Source: Aestuariibacter salexigens DSM 15300
Lineage (GTDB): Bacteria > Pseudomonadota > Gammaproteobacteria > Enterobacterales > Alteromonadaceae
Direction of reading: 5' to 3'
Length of the DNA: 64,000 nt
NCBI RefSeq assembly: GCF_000429145.1
Contig: NZ_AUBH01000006.1
Location: 220,446 to 284,445, forward strand
In this document: piece by piece, positions 17,129-27,176 of the stretch
How positions within the stretch are numbered: position 1 is the stretch's first letter
How the letters are laid out: each line of letters starts with the position of its first letter
The notes under the pieces: generated by a model
What the model saw: the letters and a program-made list of their open reading frames with translations, nothing else
The model's database searches: none
Told to the model about the DNA's origin: nothing
Translations under genes and position numbers: made by a program

Positions 17129-17653
17129 TCAATAACTCAGGGTTTCAACAGTCTGGCTGTGGTTAGTGAAGACACAGATATCGCCCGCTATCTTTAGAGA
17201 TTTTTCTGCAATATCCTGAGCCGACAGCTCGGTATTTTCGAGTAAAGCGGTTGCGGCAGCCTGGGCGTAAGGCCCACCAGAGCCTATCGCGATGAGATCG
17301 TTTTCTGGCTGCACCACATCACCATTGCCGGTAATGATCAGCGAAGCAGTTTCATCGGCTACCGCCAGCAATGCCTCTAGCCTGCGCAGCATCCTGTCGG
17401 TACGCCAGTCTTTTGCCAATTCAACGGCAGCACGGGTCAAATGCCCCTGATGCATTTCCAGTTTAGATTCAAACCGTTCAAATAAAGTGAACGCATCGGC
17501 AGTCCCGCCAGCGAAACCTGCTAACACTTTGTCATGATAGAGACGACGCACTTTACGTGCATTGCCTTTCATTACGGTATTCCCCAGAGAAACCTGGCCG
17601 TCACCGGCAATCACCACTTCATTATTGCGGCGCACAGATACAATTGTAGTCAC
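17129..17653 (-). CDS. hslV: ATP-dependent protease peptidase subunit HslV (ClpQ)
   Basis: The 174-residue N-terminal-nucleophile threonine protease starts [20 protein letters not shown]. After Met removal Thr2 is the nucleophile. The start codon is GTG, fixed by homology because the catalytic Thr must be residue 2. [16 protein letters not shown] near the C-terminus is typical of the family. HslV forms a two-ring dodecamer capped by HslU. The gene is first in the hslVU operon and is preceded by a 5'-leader hairpin and a sigma-32-type promoter. Confidence 0.98.
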   Translation of the reverse strand: MTTIVSVRRNNEVVIAGDGQVSLGNTVMKGNARKVRRLYHDKVLAGFAGGTADAFTLFERFESKLEMHQGHLTRAAVELAKDWRTDRMLRRLEALLAVADETASLIITGNGDVVQPENDLIAIGSGGPYAQAAATALLENTELSAQDIAEKSLKIAGDICVFTNHSQTVETLSY

Positions 17654-17687
17654 CTGATTTCCTTAAACTGTGTGAGTTCTCGGGCGT

Positions 17688-17708
17688 GGCTCAGCCCCTT
17701 GCTGAGCC
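17688..17708 (-). promoter_or_regulatory. 5'-leader hairpin of hslVU mRNA
   Basis: A perfect 8-bp stem GGCTCAGC/GCTGAGCC with a 5-base loop lies about 35 bases upstream of the hslV start and downstream of the predicted promoter, so it would be part of the transcript. A stem-loop in the hslVU leader is also reported for E. coli, where it affects mRNA stability. Confidence 0.65.
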
Positions 17709-17744
17709 GATAATATGCTGCGCCCGTTTGTGTAATAAGGCTAG

Positions 17745-17772
17745 ATGTGGGGGACGACTGGTAAATTTCAAG
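17745..17772 (-). promoter_or_regulatory. Sigma-32 (heat-shock) promoter of hslVU
   Basis: On the minus strand CTTGAAA (17772-17766), a 13-base spacer and CCCCACAT (17752-17745) closely match the RpoH consensus CTTGAAA-N11-16-CCCCATNT. It sits between ftsN and hslV, as expected for a heat-shock operon. Confidence 0.85.
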
Positions 17773-17789
17773 CCACAGGCTGTAGCGGC

Positions 17790-18335
17790 TTATAAATTCC
17801 AGTACCAAATTTGACAGGTAGTGATGCTAATCCGTCTGAGAGCGTGCTTGTCACGTTCCGCATCACGTTTACTCTCGTAGGGTCCGAGAATAACGCGATA
17901 CCAACGTCCATTATCGCCTTCACTGGGTCGAATTTGCGATTCAAGCCCTTGCATCGCGATACGTGCACGCATCTCGCTGGCTTGTTCATCAGAACGGAAT
18001 GAGCCGCATTGCATAAGGTAGCGCTTGTCTGACTGTTGATGCTCGGGTACATCAACTTCCACTTCATAGCCCGGTAACGTCTTAATAAATTCCCATTCTT
18101 CTTTGGGTAATTCCGGTAACGCATCCTCTTCCTGCGTTTCACTTACGACAATATCGGAGCTTGCAGGCGCTTCCTCTGCACTATCCTTAATACTCCATAG
18201 AAAATATCCGAACGCACCTACAAGCGTTAAGGTGATGATCAGCCTCAACCAGGGAATTGGAGCTCTGTCGGGTTGCTTTTTGGTGTTTTTCTTCGCCGGC
18301 GCGCGGCCACGCGCGACATAATCTTTATGCGCCAT
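17790..18335 (-). CDS. ftsN: SPOR-domain cell-division protein, FtsN-like
   Basis: The 181-residue bitopic protein has a basic cytoplasmic tail (MAHKDYVARGRAPAKK), one transmembrane helix (about 30-47, LIITLTLVGAFGYFLW) and an acidic periplasmic linker. A C-terminal SPOR domain (about 103-175) contains YLMQCGSFRSDEQA and RWYRVILGPYESKRDAE, which binds denuded septal glycan. The position directly before hslV matches E. coli, supporting FtsN. It is shorter than E. coli FtsN (319 residues) because the linker is reduced, which is common in this order. It likely activates septal peptidoglycan synthesis. Confidence 0.88.
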   Translation of the reverse strand: MAHKDYVARGRAPAKKNTKKQPDRAPIPWLRLIITLTLVGAFGYFLWSIKDSAEEAPASSDIVVSETQEEDALPELPKEEWEFIKTLPGYEVEVDVPEHQQSDKRYLMQCGSFRSDEQASEMRARIAMQGLESQIRPSEGDNGRWYRVILGPYESKRDAERDKHALRRISITTCQIWYWNL

Positions 18336-18448
18336 AATACTGCTAAATCAGAGGAAATGAACAACGTGAAAACAGAAAAATATCGTAATGTAGTGTAACG
18401 TGGAATTACGCATGAATACTACCGCCTAAGCGCTGTGAAACAAAATTT

Positions 18449-18922
18449 ATGTCGCAATTAATTACGCTTCGCCAAGCACGTGTAGACGATTGTTTAGTGC
18501 TGACTCAAATAGCTATAAAGGCTAAAGCTTCCTGGGGCTATGACGAGTCTTTCATGGACAGTTGCAAAGCCGAATTAACCGTCACACCTGACTGCCTGGC
18601 AGGCGATTTTTCGACAATCGTCGCGCAGGTTGACGATCATCCTGCTGGGTTTTACACACTAGCGTATAGCCACCCCGGCAGCTGGTCCATAGAAGCGCTG
18701 TTTGTTTCACCCGTGATGATGAAAAAGGGCATTGGCAGCGTATTAATGCAGGATGTTTTGCAGAGCGCAGTTCAGTCCAAAGTTCATACCTTGAGAATTG
18801 AATCCGACCCGCACGCGGTTGGCTTTTACCAACGATTCGGTGCCGTACAAACCGGCACAGTGGCGTCAGGCAGTATTGAGAATCGATGCCTGCCATTGCT
18901 CGAAATAAAACTACCTAACTGA
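18449..18922 (+). CDS. GNAT-family N-acetyltransferase
   Basis: The 157-residue protein fits the GNAT fold. It has an N-terminal ITLRQARVDDCLVL strand-helix, SIEALFVSPVMMKKGIGSVLM with the acetyl-CoA pyrophosphate-binding R/Q-x-x-G-x-G/A-like loop (here KKGIGS), and a C-terminal VGFYQRFGAVQTG. The acceptor substrate is unknown. It is inserted between ftsN and priA and ends 1 base before the convergent priA stop, so it is a stand-alone accessory gene. Confidence 0.85.
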   Translation: MSQLITLRQARVDDCLVLTQIAIKAKASWGYDESFMDSCKAELTVTPDCLAGDFSTIVAQVDDHPAGFYTLAYSHPGSWSIEALFVSPVMMKKGIGSVLMQDVLQSAVQSKVHTLRIESDPHAVGFYQRFGAVQTGTVASGSIENRCLPLLEIKLPN

Positions 18923-18923
18923 A

Positions 18924-21113
18924 TTAAGTGAAATCCTGCGGATCAACGTCCACAGACCAGCGCACCTTTCGTGCTTCCGGCACATTCTCAAGCTGCAGTA
19001 AGAGAGGAGATAATAGTCGGTGTAAGGTGCTGCGTTGCGAGCTTTGTAGCAGCAATTGCATACGATATTTGCCCTGGCGCTTTTCCATCAGCGATGGCAG
19101 TGGGCCAATGATTTGCAAAGACGCTGCACTGCTTTGCAACATCTCATTAAGCATTTCCCTGCAACGAGACAGAAATGCATGAGGTAGGCTGGCGTGCGTG
19201 GCCTCAGCTCTTAACAGTGCCTGATAGGTAAATGGCGGTAAGTGAGCATGCTTTCGTTCCAACAAAGCATATCGGGCAAAATGTTGATAACCGTTGTTGG
19301 TCAGATCTTGCAATAGCGGGTGCCCTGGATTATGGGTTTGTAGCCACATCTCTCCGGGTTGCTCCGCTCTGCCTGCGCGTCCAGCCAATTGCGTCACCAA
19401 CTGCGCGAGATGTTCGGACGCTCGGAAATCACCGCTGAACAGAGCACCATCTGCATCCAAAACCACAACCAGTGTGACCCGCGGAAAATGATGGCCTTTG
19501 GACAGAATCTGCGTGCCGACCAGCAGCTGATATTCAGGCTGATTGACTTTATCAAGCTGTGACGACAATTTGCCTTTACCTTTCACCGTATCGCTGTCAA
19601 GACGCAGTACTTTTCGCTCCGGAAACAGCGTATTAAGTCCTTGTTCAAGCTGTTCAGTCCCCACCCCAACACCAAACATGGCGTCCTGATGGCATTGGTT
19701 GCAGGTTTTGGGAATTGGCCGGGCACTGGCACAGTGATGACACTGCAACTTATTTAATTGACGATGCACGGTATAGGGTTTGTCACAGCGGCGACAGCTT
19801 TCAACATGTCCACACTGATGACATACATACGCCGGTGCGTATCCGCGACGATTGATGAACAGTAAGACCTGATTACCTCTCTCCAGATGTTGGCGTATTC
19901 GTTGAGTCATGCCAGCGGCGATACCCACCCTCAGCGGTTGCTCGCGAATATCCATAAGGTGCTGCGTTGGCGGACGGGCGTTGCCCGCACGATGTGACAG
20001 AATCAAATGCTGATAACGGTTGGACAAGGCATTTTGCAATGTCTCGAGACTCGGCGTAGCGCTACCTAACACCAGCGGAATATTTTCCTGTTTCGCCCGC
20101 TTTGCAGCATAATCACGCGCGTGGTAACGCAAACCATCCTGCTGTTTGTAGGACAAATCATGCTCTTCATCAACGATGATCAGTCCGGGTGTCTGCATGG
20201 GCGTGAATATCGCACTGCGAGTGCCAATGATCAGGCCGATTTCGCCATCCCGGCTTTGTTGCCATACTCTCAATCGTTCATTATCGCTTAGCCCAGAATG
20301 CAGCACGCCAATACGGCTGCCAAAGCGCTGCGAAAAGCGCAGCACGGTTTGTGGTGTCAAACCAATCTCTGGAACCAAAACCAGAACCTGTTGGCCTTGT
20401 AAAAGGACTTCTTCGATAGCCTGCAAATAGACTTCAGTTTTGCCACTACCGGTGACACCCTCGAGCAAAAACACCCCGAAACGACCGAGCTGTGACGTTA
20501 TTGCGCTGATCGCCAGCGCCTGCTCTGCGTTGGCATGGGGCTTTTCACCTAAACGCAAATTAGCTTGCCAGTCTTGCTCGGGTGTATATGGTTGACTCTC
20601 TACTTTGATAATTGCCTTATCAAGCATGGCTCGTTTAATAGCGCTGGTTAACAGGTCACGCACATCTTGAACGCGCCGACCTCCCTGAGACAACATCTCA
20701 ACAAGCGTGCGTTGTTTCGGTGCTCGCGCCGTCTGTTGTCGCGCCGTATCGATATCAACCGCTAAGCTGACGACTTCCACAGGCCCCGGTTCACTAGGGT
20801 TATCCTTTCGTAACGCAGCGGGCAGACAGGTAAACAGCACGTCACCAATGGGATGCTGATAGTACTGACTTAGCCACTGACACAATGACAGCATGAGAGG
20901 AGTGAACAACGGCCTTGTATCAAGCACACGATCTACATTTTTGAGAGTGATGTCACGGTGTTCTGTGTCGCTGGCCTGGCCCATCACGATACCAATAAGG
21001 CTGCGGCCAGCAAACGGCACCTGCACCCTGACTCCATCGTGAAGACACTGATCACTGGTATACATATAGGTCTGGCGTTTTGGCACCGGAAGCGCAATCT
21101 GATAAACGGGCAT
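18924..21113 (-). CDS. priA: Primosomal protein N' (replication restart helicase PriA)
   Basis: The 729-residue superfamily 2 helicase restarts stalled forks. An N-terminal 3'-DNA-binding domain opens MPVYQIALPVPKRQTY. The helicase core has Walker A GVTGSGKTEVY, DEEH box (IIVDEEHDLSYKQQDGLRYHARDYA) and GTQILSKGHHFP. A zinc-binding region has paired Cys motifs (CHQCGHVESCRRCDKP, CHHCASARPIPKTCNQC). The frame is open to a TTG 16 codons upstream, but the ATG at the conserved MPV start gives E. coli-like length. It is divergent from rpmE, as in E. coli. Confidence 0.97.
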   Translation of the reverse strand: MPVYQIALPVPKRQTYMYTSDQCLHDGVRVQVPFAGRSLIGIVMGQASDTEHRDITLKNVDRVLDTRPLFTPLMLSLCQWLSQYYQHPIGDVLFTCLPAALRKDNPSEPGPVEVVSLAVDIDTARQQTARAPKQRTLVEMLSQGGRRVQDVRDLLTSAIKRAMLDKAIIKVESQPYTPEQDWQANLRLGEKPHANAEQALAISAITSQLGRFGVFLLEGVTGSGKTEVYLQAIEEVLLQGQQVLVLVPEIGLTPQTVLRFSQRFGSRIGVLHSGLSDNERLRVWQQSRDGEIGLIIGTRSAIFTPMQTPGLIIVDEEHDLSYKQQDGLRYHARDYAAKRAKQENIPLVLGSATPSLETLQNALSNRYQHLILSHRAGNARPPTQHLMDIREQPLRVGIAAGMTQRIRQHLERGNQVLLFINRRGYAPAYVCHQCGHVESCRRCDKPYTVHRQLNKLQCHHCASARPIPKTCNQCHQDAMFGVGVGTEQLEQGLNTLFPERKVLRLDSDTVKGKGKLSSQLDKVNQPEYQLLVGTQILSKGHHFPRVTLVVVLDADGALFSGDFRASEHLAQLVTQLAGRAGRAEQPGEMWLQTHNPGHPLLQDLTNNGYQHFARYALLERKHAHLPPFTYQALLRAEATHASLPHAFLSRCREMLNEMLQSSAASLQIIGPLPSLMEKRQGKYRMQLLLQSSQRSTLHRLLSPLLLQLENVPEARKVRWSVDVDPQDFT

Positions 21114-21330
21114 GCTAACGTCAATAAAATCCGTAAATGTGAAGGTGTGAACCACCTGCAAGGAGGCGAAAAACCTTGATCGTGAAACTGCGATACATTA
21201 ATATGCGCGCCTCTTTGCGGCAAGCCCTGGAAATGGAAACCTTTTCATGACCAGGCGGCCAACATTATAATCACGTATGGTGGCCAGCTTCGGGCTGGTT
21301 AGCGATGCGGCCTTGATGATGAGGTGACCC

Positions 21331-21543
21331 ATGAAACAAGGTATCCATCCTGACTATCAGGAAATCACAGCGACATGTTCTTGCGGTAACGTGATGAAAA
21401 TCCGTTCAACTGTAAACAAAGACCTGAACCTGGACGTGTGCTCTTCTTGCCACCCGTTTTATACTGGTAAGCAGCGTAACGTTGACACTGGCGGCCGCGT
21501 AGACCGCTTCAAAAAGCGCTTCGGTGCATTGGGCAAAAAGTAA
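21331..21543 (+). CDS. rpmE: 50S ribosomal protein L31 (zinc-binding type)
   Basis: The 70-residue protein starts [20 protein letters not shown] and has the C+ form Cys set (CSCG and [13 protein letters not shown]), which binds zinc, so it is RpmE rather than the Zn-independent YkgM type. It is a component of the large ribosomal subunit's central protuberance. It is monocistronic with its own terminator and stands next to priA as in E. coli. Confidence 0.97.
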   Translation: MKQGIHPDYQEITATCSCGNVMKIRSTVNKDLNLDVCSSCHPFYTGKQRNVDTGGRVDRFKKRFGALGKK

Positions 21544-21560
21544 GCCTAAACTCGGTTTCG

Positions 21561-21587
21561 AAAAAGGGAGCATGGCTCCCTTTTTTT
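21561..21587 (+). terminator. Terminator of rpmE
   Basis: GGGAGC/GCTCCC with a 3-base loop, extended by A-T pairs, followed by seven T residues, 18 bases after the rpmE stop. Confidence 0.92.
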
Positions 21588-21878
21588 GTGTCTTGAATAT
21601 TCCATACTCCGCGCTTCCTCCCAATTACAGATGTCCTGTCAAGCCCCGTTCACGTTGTAAATAAGCCACTGTCTTCTCTCGGTGAAAGGTTGACGTAAAA
21701 CAAACATATCTCATATGGCCATCATGCACTTGTATGCTACAGTCATCAGTAATGCGCGAATACGCCGTATGCACAGCATAGTGCAATCACAACCCTCAGC
21801 AGTTGCGGAAAATAAAAAGGTGGTTCGTAGCGGTAAAAAAACAGTTAATAACCTCGTACCCAAAGGATTACATTAAAC

Positions 21879-23120
21879 ATGGCGGATTTTCGGCAAAGAG
21901 CCCTTGATTACCACGCACTCCCTGTACCCGGAAAAATAAGTGTAGAACTGACTAAACCTGCTGAAAGTGTTAACGACCTGGCGCTTGCTTATAGCCCTGG
22001 TGTAGCTGAACCAGTGAGAGAAATTGCAGCAGACCCAAGCGCAGCATATCGCTACACAGCCAAAGGCAACATGGTAGCTGTCATTTCTAACGGCACAGCT
22101 ATTCTTGGACTGGGAAACCTCGGTCCGCTTGCATCTAAACCTGTTATGGAAGGCAAGGCACTATTATTCAAACGATTCGCGGGGCTGGACTCGATAGATA
22201 TCGAAGTAAAACACCGAACTACAGAAGAGTTTATTAACACCGTCGCCAATATTGCCGATACGTTCGGCGGTATCAACCTTGAGGATATAAAAGCACCAGA
22301 ATGCTTTGAAATCGAGCAGGAATTGATCCGTCGCTGCAATGTACCGATTTTTCATGACGACCAACACGGCACGGCTATTGTTACCGCTGCCGGCATGCTG
22401 AACGCGCTGGAAATCCAGGGAAAACACATCCATGACGTGACCATTGTCTGTATGGGGGCTGGCGCAGCGGCGGTTGCCTGTATGGAGTTACTTATCAAGT
22501 GTGGCGCCCAGCGTGAGCGTATTTACATGCTGGATCGCAAGGGCGTGATCCACACCCGCCGCGACGATCTGACACCACATAAAATGCTGTTCGCCAATAA
22601 TACAGACAAACGCACGCTGGAAGATGTAATGGAAGATGCGGATGTGTTTGTTGGGGTATCCGGGCCGAATTTATTATCGCCGGAAGCGCTGACATTAATG
22701 GCTGATAACCCTGTGGTCTTTGCCTGTTCCAATCCTGATCCTGAAATTAAGCCGGAGTTAGCACTTAAGGCTCGCAGCGATGTGATCATCGCCACCGGAC
22801 GTTCGGACTATCCTAATCAGGTCAACAATGTTTTGTGCTTTCCGTTTATCTTCAGGGGCGCGTTAGATGTCCGCGCATCGGCCATCAACGATGAAATGAA
22901 AGTTGCCGCCGTGGACGCCATTCGTAATATCGCTAAAGAAGAGGTTCCTCAGGAAGTACTCGACGCGAGCAACGCGGCATCACTGACTTTCGGAAGGGAG
23001 TATATTATCCCGAAGCCCATGGATCCGAGGCTATTAAACCGGGTTGCTGGCGCCGTTGCCAGAGCGGCCATTGCATCAGGCGTGGCGGAACTAACGGAAC
23101 TGCCCGCTCACTACCAATAA
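21879..23120 (+). CDS. Malic enzyme (oxaloacetate-decarboxylating malate dehydrogenase), short form
   Basis: The 413-residue protein decarboxylates malate to pyruvate with NAD(P)+. It begins with ALDYHALPVPGKISVELTKP and has SPGVAEPVREI, FHDDQHGTAIVTAAGMLNAL (metal and substrate site), the dinucleotide-binding VCMGAGAAAVACMEL and FACSNPDPEIKP. It corresponds to the catalytic half of MaeB and lacks the C-terminal phosphotransacetylase-like domain found in the 759-residue E. coli protein, so it ends after the Rossmann domain. It lies between rpmE and metJ and has a long non-coding 5' region. Confidence 0.93.
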   Translation: MADFRQRALDYHALPVPGKISVELTKPAESVNDLALAYSPGVAEPVREIAADPSAAYRYTAKGNMVAVISNGTAILGLGNLGPLASKPVMEGKALLFKRFAGLDSIDIEVKHRTTEEFINTVANIADTFGGINLEDIKAPECFEIEQELIRRCNVPIFHDDQHGTAIVTAAGMLNALEIQGKHIHDVTIVCMGAGAAAVACMELLIKCGAQRERIYMLDRKGVIHTRRDDLTPHKMLFANNTDKRTLEDVMEDADVFVGVSGPNLLSPEALTLMADNPVVFACSNPDPEIKPELALKARSDVIIATGRSDYPNQVNNVLCFPFIFRGALDVRASAINDEMKVAAVDAIRNIAKEEVPQEVLDASNAASLTFGREYIIPKPMDPRLLNRVAGAVARAAIASGVAELTELPAHYQ

Positions 23121-23136
23121 AATAACGCCGCCGTCG

Positions 23137-23457
23137 TCAGTCTGATTCTTCTGGCGACGGTGCGAGCCCCATTTCTTCCATTATGCGACGGGCGGCGGCA
23201 GGAATACGTTCAGGGTTGTCTTTTCGCAGGTCATCATCGCTGGGCAATGGTTGGCCAGTAAACGCGTGCAAAAACGCTTCACAGAGCAATTCTGAATTGG
23301 TCGCATGACGTAAGTTATTAACTTGGCGGCGAGTGCGTTCGTCGGTGAGTACTTTCAATACTTTTACCGGTATCGAAACCGTGACTTTCTTTACCTGCTC
23401 ACTCTTTTTTCCGTGCTCCGCATAGGGATGAATATATTCCCCGTTCCAGTCGGCCAT
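23137..23457 (-). CDS. metJ: Methionine repressor MetJ
   Basis: The 106-residue ribbon-helix-helix repressor starts [20 protein letters not shown] and contains the DNA-contacting strand [12 protein letters not shown] and [20 protein letters not shown]. With S-adenosylmethionine as corepressor it binds tandem AGACGTCT boxes. Two such boxes lie in the shared intergenic region before metF, so it likely controls metF and possibly itself. Length matches E. coli (105). Confidence 0.98.
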   Translation of the reverse strand: MADWNGEYIHPYAEHGKKSEQVKKVTVSIPVKVLKVLTDERTRRQVNNLRHATNSELLCEAFLHAFTGQPLPSDDDLRKDNPERIPAAARRIMEEMGLAPSPEESD

Positions 23458-23566
23458 AATGCTCTCTCACAGCGTAAGTTATAATGATGAATTCTAAAGG
23501 TTACGTACAAAACGTCAATTATAGCCTTCTAAACACCTTGACGGCTTTACGTACAAGAAGTAATTT

Positions 23567-24476
<910 letters not shown>

Positions 24477-24516
24477 AAACAGTTGTTCTGCCAGTTGGCC
24501 ACGCTACACTGTTGAT

Positions 24517-25476
24517 ATGAAACAAAAGATAACAACTGCCGTGCAAAACTGGCTGACAAACTTTAAGAACGAACTACCTTCTCCTCGTTTGGTACTCGTG
24601 ACGTTTTTGCGACGCAGTAAAGAAGACGAAATCGCTATTACGGCGGGGCATCTGGCCTACGTATCCCTGCTATCTCTGGTGCCTTTTATTATGGTGTTTT
24701 TCACCATGATCCAGGCATTTCCGGCGTTTGCTGCAGTACGGGAAGATTTAGAAAGCTTTATTTTCGACAACTTCGTCCCGCATTCAGGCGAAGTAATGCG
24801 TGAGTACATCACCCAATTTGTGGGTAATGCATCTGAAATGGGCATGGTGGGTATCTTGTCGCTGGTCGTTGTTGCGCTGTTACTGATTTCTAATATCGAT
24901 AAGACGCTCAATCGTATTTGGCGCAATAAAATTGAAAGGCCGATGATTTACACACTGGCTATCTATTGGATGGTACTGACTCTCGGTCCGTTACTAATAG
25001 GCTCGAGCGTAATAGTCAGTTCGTATCTGGTGGCTCTGGCAAATTTTGCCGAAGAATATACGCCCGGCTTAGGCACTGTATTTCTGAAATTTGTGCCATT
25101 TATTACCGCCGTACTGGCATTTCAGCTGGTCTATATGTTGGTACCTAATAAACAGGTTAAAACCGGCCACGCGTTGTACGGTGCTTTACTGGCGACGTTG
25201 TTGTTTGAACTGACCAAGAAAGCTTTTGCTTTTTATGTATCAAGTTTTCCCTCATACCAGGTCATTTATGGGGCATTGGCCGTTATTCCTATCCTGTTTG
25301 TATGGGTTTATTTATCCTGGATTGTTGTCCTGCTTGGCGCTGAGTTCACCTGCACCATTGAGGAGTTGATGGAAAATAAAAACGAAAAGCCTGGCGCAGA
25401 TGAAGCTGGTTTTGCTGTAGTCGAAAAGGCGGAAGACACGTCTAAGCATGTAGACCCACATACAAAAGCAGGGTAA
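24517..25476 (+). CDS. YihY/BrkB-family inner-membrane protein
   Basis: The 319-residue protein has about six transmembrane helices starting with AGHLAYVSLLSLVPFIMVFF, typical of the YihY family (once misannotated as RNase BN). Family motifs ISNIDKTLNRIWR and ILFVWVYLSWIVVLLGAE are present. The C-terminal tail is hydrophilic and acidic. Transport activity has been proposed for some relatives but no substrate is established. It follows metF by 40 bases and may be cotranscribed. Confidence 0.9.
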   Translation: MKQKITTAVQNWLTNFKNELPSPRLVLVTFLRRSKEDEIAITAGHLAYVSLLSLVPFIMVFFTMIQAFPAFAAVREDLESFIFDNFVPHSGEVMREYITQFVGNASEMGMVGILSLVVVALLLISNIDKTLNRIWRNKIERPMIYTLAIYWMVLTLGPLLIGSSVIVSSYLVALANFAEEYTPGLGTVFLKFVPFITAVLAFQLVYMLVPNKQVKTGHALYGALLATLLFELTKKAFAFYVSSFPSYQVIYGALAVIPILFVWVYLSWIVVLLGAEFTCTIEELMENKNEKPGADEAGFAVVEKAEDTSKHVDPHTKAG

Positions 25477-25776
25477 ACGTTGGCTTCGTTCGTTGGCATA
25501 CCGTAGCGACGACATAAACCACGTTCCTTTCCAACACCTCTCTCGGACCAGAAAATCACATAAACCGGCTGGTCATCCTGATGCATAGCAGGATCTCCTT
25601 GGTACGTATTGCAGACAGTCTGATTTTGATGGTGCTCAACGACAAGAGACGGCTAAAAGCGGTCGTTAACTTAGCGCTCTATGGTCATCTGTCAGCCCAA
25701 ACTGCTGCCATAACATTGGCAATCTTTGCCAATATCTGCCATGATTTTATCAATGGTGAGTATCCGGAATTAGAAC
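25477..25776. other. Gap between yihY-like and parD genes
   Basis: The 300 bases hold no convincing gene. Short frames on both strands do not resemble known proteins; one on the minus strand from 25586 begins like a protein (HQDDQPVYVIFWSE) but runs into the yihY-like gene and may be a gene remnant. A dyad at 25715-25733 is listed separately. Confidence 0.5.
25715..25733. promoter_or_regulatory. Dyad upstream of parD, candidate autoregulatory operator
   Basis: ATTGGCAATCTTTGCCAAT is a perfect 8-bp inverted repeat with a 3-base centre, 43 bases before the parD start. ParD antitoxins repress their own promoters through such dyads. The match to this particular antitoxin is inferred. Confidence 0.45.
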
Positions 25777-26007
25777 ATGGCAACACTAAATGTATCGCTT
25801 CCAGACGAAATGCGTACGTGGATTGATGAGCAAGTAAAAACTGGCAAATTCGCTAACGCCAGTGATTATATTCGCGACTTAGTACGTCGCAACCAGAGTG
25901 AGCGAGAGGCAATTAGCTTAGCTCTGATAGAAGGTGAGTTGAGCGGGAAAAGCACTAATAGTGTCTTAGACATTATTCAAGAGAAGAAAACCAGAGCCTC
26001 AAAATGA
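25777..26007 (+). CDS. parD: ParD-type antitoxin
   Basis: The 76-residue protein starts with a ribbon-helix-helix DNA-binding region (TLNVSLPDEMRTWIDEQVKT, then ANASDYIRDLVRRNQ). A polar C-terminus would wrap the toxin. It is the antitoxin and autorepressor of a type II toxin-antitoxin pair. The stop overlaps the toxin start by 4 bases (ATGA), the standard coupling. The pair looks complete and functional. Confidence 0.92.
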   Translation: MATLNVSLPDEMRTWIDEQVKTGKFANASDYIRDLVRRNQSEREAISLALIEGELSGKSTNSVLDIIQEKKTRASK

Positions 26008-26300
26008 TTAACTATACCCTCTCCAACAAAGCAGAAGAGGACATCTCGGGGATTTACGATTATTCAGTCAATGCTCATGGCACAATTCAAGCTGAGGCCT
26101 ATCTTGTCGCCCTTCACGAAGCTCTGATTATTTTGGCAGAAACCCCTAGCATAGGTACTTCAGTAGAGGAGATCAGAAAGAGTTACCTACAATTCCCGGT
26201 TCATAGGCATATGGTCTTCTATAAAAAAGTCGATGACGGCATTTTCGTCGTTAGGGTGCTTCATCAACAAATGAAATACTCCATGCATCTATCGGATTGA
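26004..26300 (+). CDS. parE: ParE-type toxin (RelE/ParE superfamily)
   Basis: The 98-residue protein matches ParE: YTLSNKAEEDISGIYDYS at the start, a central helical hairpin and the C-terminal VHRHMVFYKKVDDGIFVVRVLHQ. ParE members characterised so far inhibit DNA gyrase, whereas RelE members cut mRNA; the YKK-x-V-R-VLHQ ending favours ParE. It is co-translated with the antitoxin. The pair probably arrived as an accessory module between conserved genes. Confidence 0.92.
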   Translation: MINYTLSNKAEEDISGIYDYSVNAHGTIQAEAYLVALHEALIILAETPSIGTSVEEIRKSYLQFPVHRHMVFYKKVDDGIFVVRVLHQQMKYSMHLSD

Positions 26301-26497
26301 AACACATAGTTACAGAGCACCAGTTCAAATCAGAGTAACCAACTACTCATTGAATGTTTACTGCTTGTCTTCAACAGACCAGTGCTGTCGCGATCGTGAC
26401 TAATAGAAGGTTGTCTTAGGGCAACTGCTGCAACAGTGATGGTTTGAATATAGCTTAATTGATATGACCGCTTGTTTACAGGCATGGCAGAAAATGC

Positions 26498-26517
26498 GCT
26501 CCCACTGGTGTGGGAGC
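26498..26517 (-). terminator. Hairpin downstream of the DUF2959 gene
   Basis: A perfect 8-bp stem GCTCCCAC/GTGGGAGC with a 4-base loop. On the minus strand it is followed by GCATTTTC, a short T-tract, and lies 30 bases after the stop codon. Confidence 0.7.
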
Positions 26518-26546
26518 ATTAATTATCTTTAGTAGGCGATTACCGT

Positions 26547-27176
26547 TTATTGCATCTCAGCAATGAATGCATTTGAGCGTGCGATAGCGTCATTCATTTC
26601 TTTAATAAGCGAATCTACATCACGCTTAATATTGGTCAATTCACCCTGCAGTGCACCTACCGCATTAGCGTTGAGGTTATGTTTGAGGTAAAGCACATTA
26701 TCACGTAGCGATGTGAGTACCGGATCCATGCTTTTTTCAACATTTCGCATTGCTCCAACCATACTTGAGTAGCGACGCTTAGTCTCGCGGAGTTTGCGGT
26801 CGCTGTCTCTTCTCAGGTTGGCGTTGGAGATCTGCGTAAGTTCTTCTTCCCACTCTTCAAAGAGTGCCTCAGCTACACTCTCGACCTTACTGATGTGGCT
26901 ACGCACTCGCTCAGCAGATGCCTCGCTTGCATCATATTGGTCACTCAACTCTTCGTAGACGGTTTGTAATTCACCGCCATCGAAATTAATTAGTGTTGAG
27001 AACTGTTCTAATGCAGAGCTAAATTGCTGCTGTGCTTCTTCTTGCGATCCACGAGCATCTTCGACCCTGTCGACAAGAATATCGCGCTTCTCAACGCCCA
27101 AAGATTCCCATGCTGAATAGTAGGCGCTCTGGCAGCCAGCCAGCATAAGCATCAGTGAAATAATGAGCAGGCGCAT
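26547..27176 (-). CDS. DUF2959 lipoprotein
   Basis: The 209-residue protein has a lipoprotein signal with lipobox LAGC (Cys15) followed by Gln, so outer-membrane sorting is likely. The mature part is almost entirely coiled coil, rich in Glu, Arg and Ser, ending in a DVDSLIKEMNDAIARSN helix. It matches DUF2959 proteins of marine gammaproteobacteria, whose function is unknown. It begins inside the stop codon of the upstream small membrane protein gene (ATGA overlap), so both form one operon. Confidence 0.85.
   Translation of the reverse strand: MRLLIISLMLMLAGCQSAYYSAWESLGVEKRDILVDRVEDARGSQEEAQQQFSSALEQFSTLINFDGGELQTVYEELSDQYDASEASAERVRSHISKVESVAEALFEEWEEELTQISNANLRRDSDRKLRETKRRYSSMVGAMRNVEKSMDPVLTSLRDNVLYLKHNLNANAVGALQGELTNIKRDVDSLIKEMNDAIARSNAFIAEMQ

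Noticed and set aside
21114..21161. TTG start for PriA 16 codons upstream
   Set aside because: ATG at the conserved MPVYQIALPVP gives the normal PriA start and length; the extension has no conserved residues.
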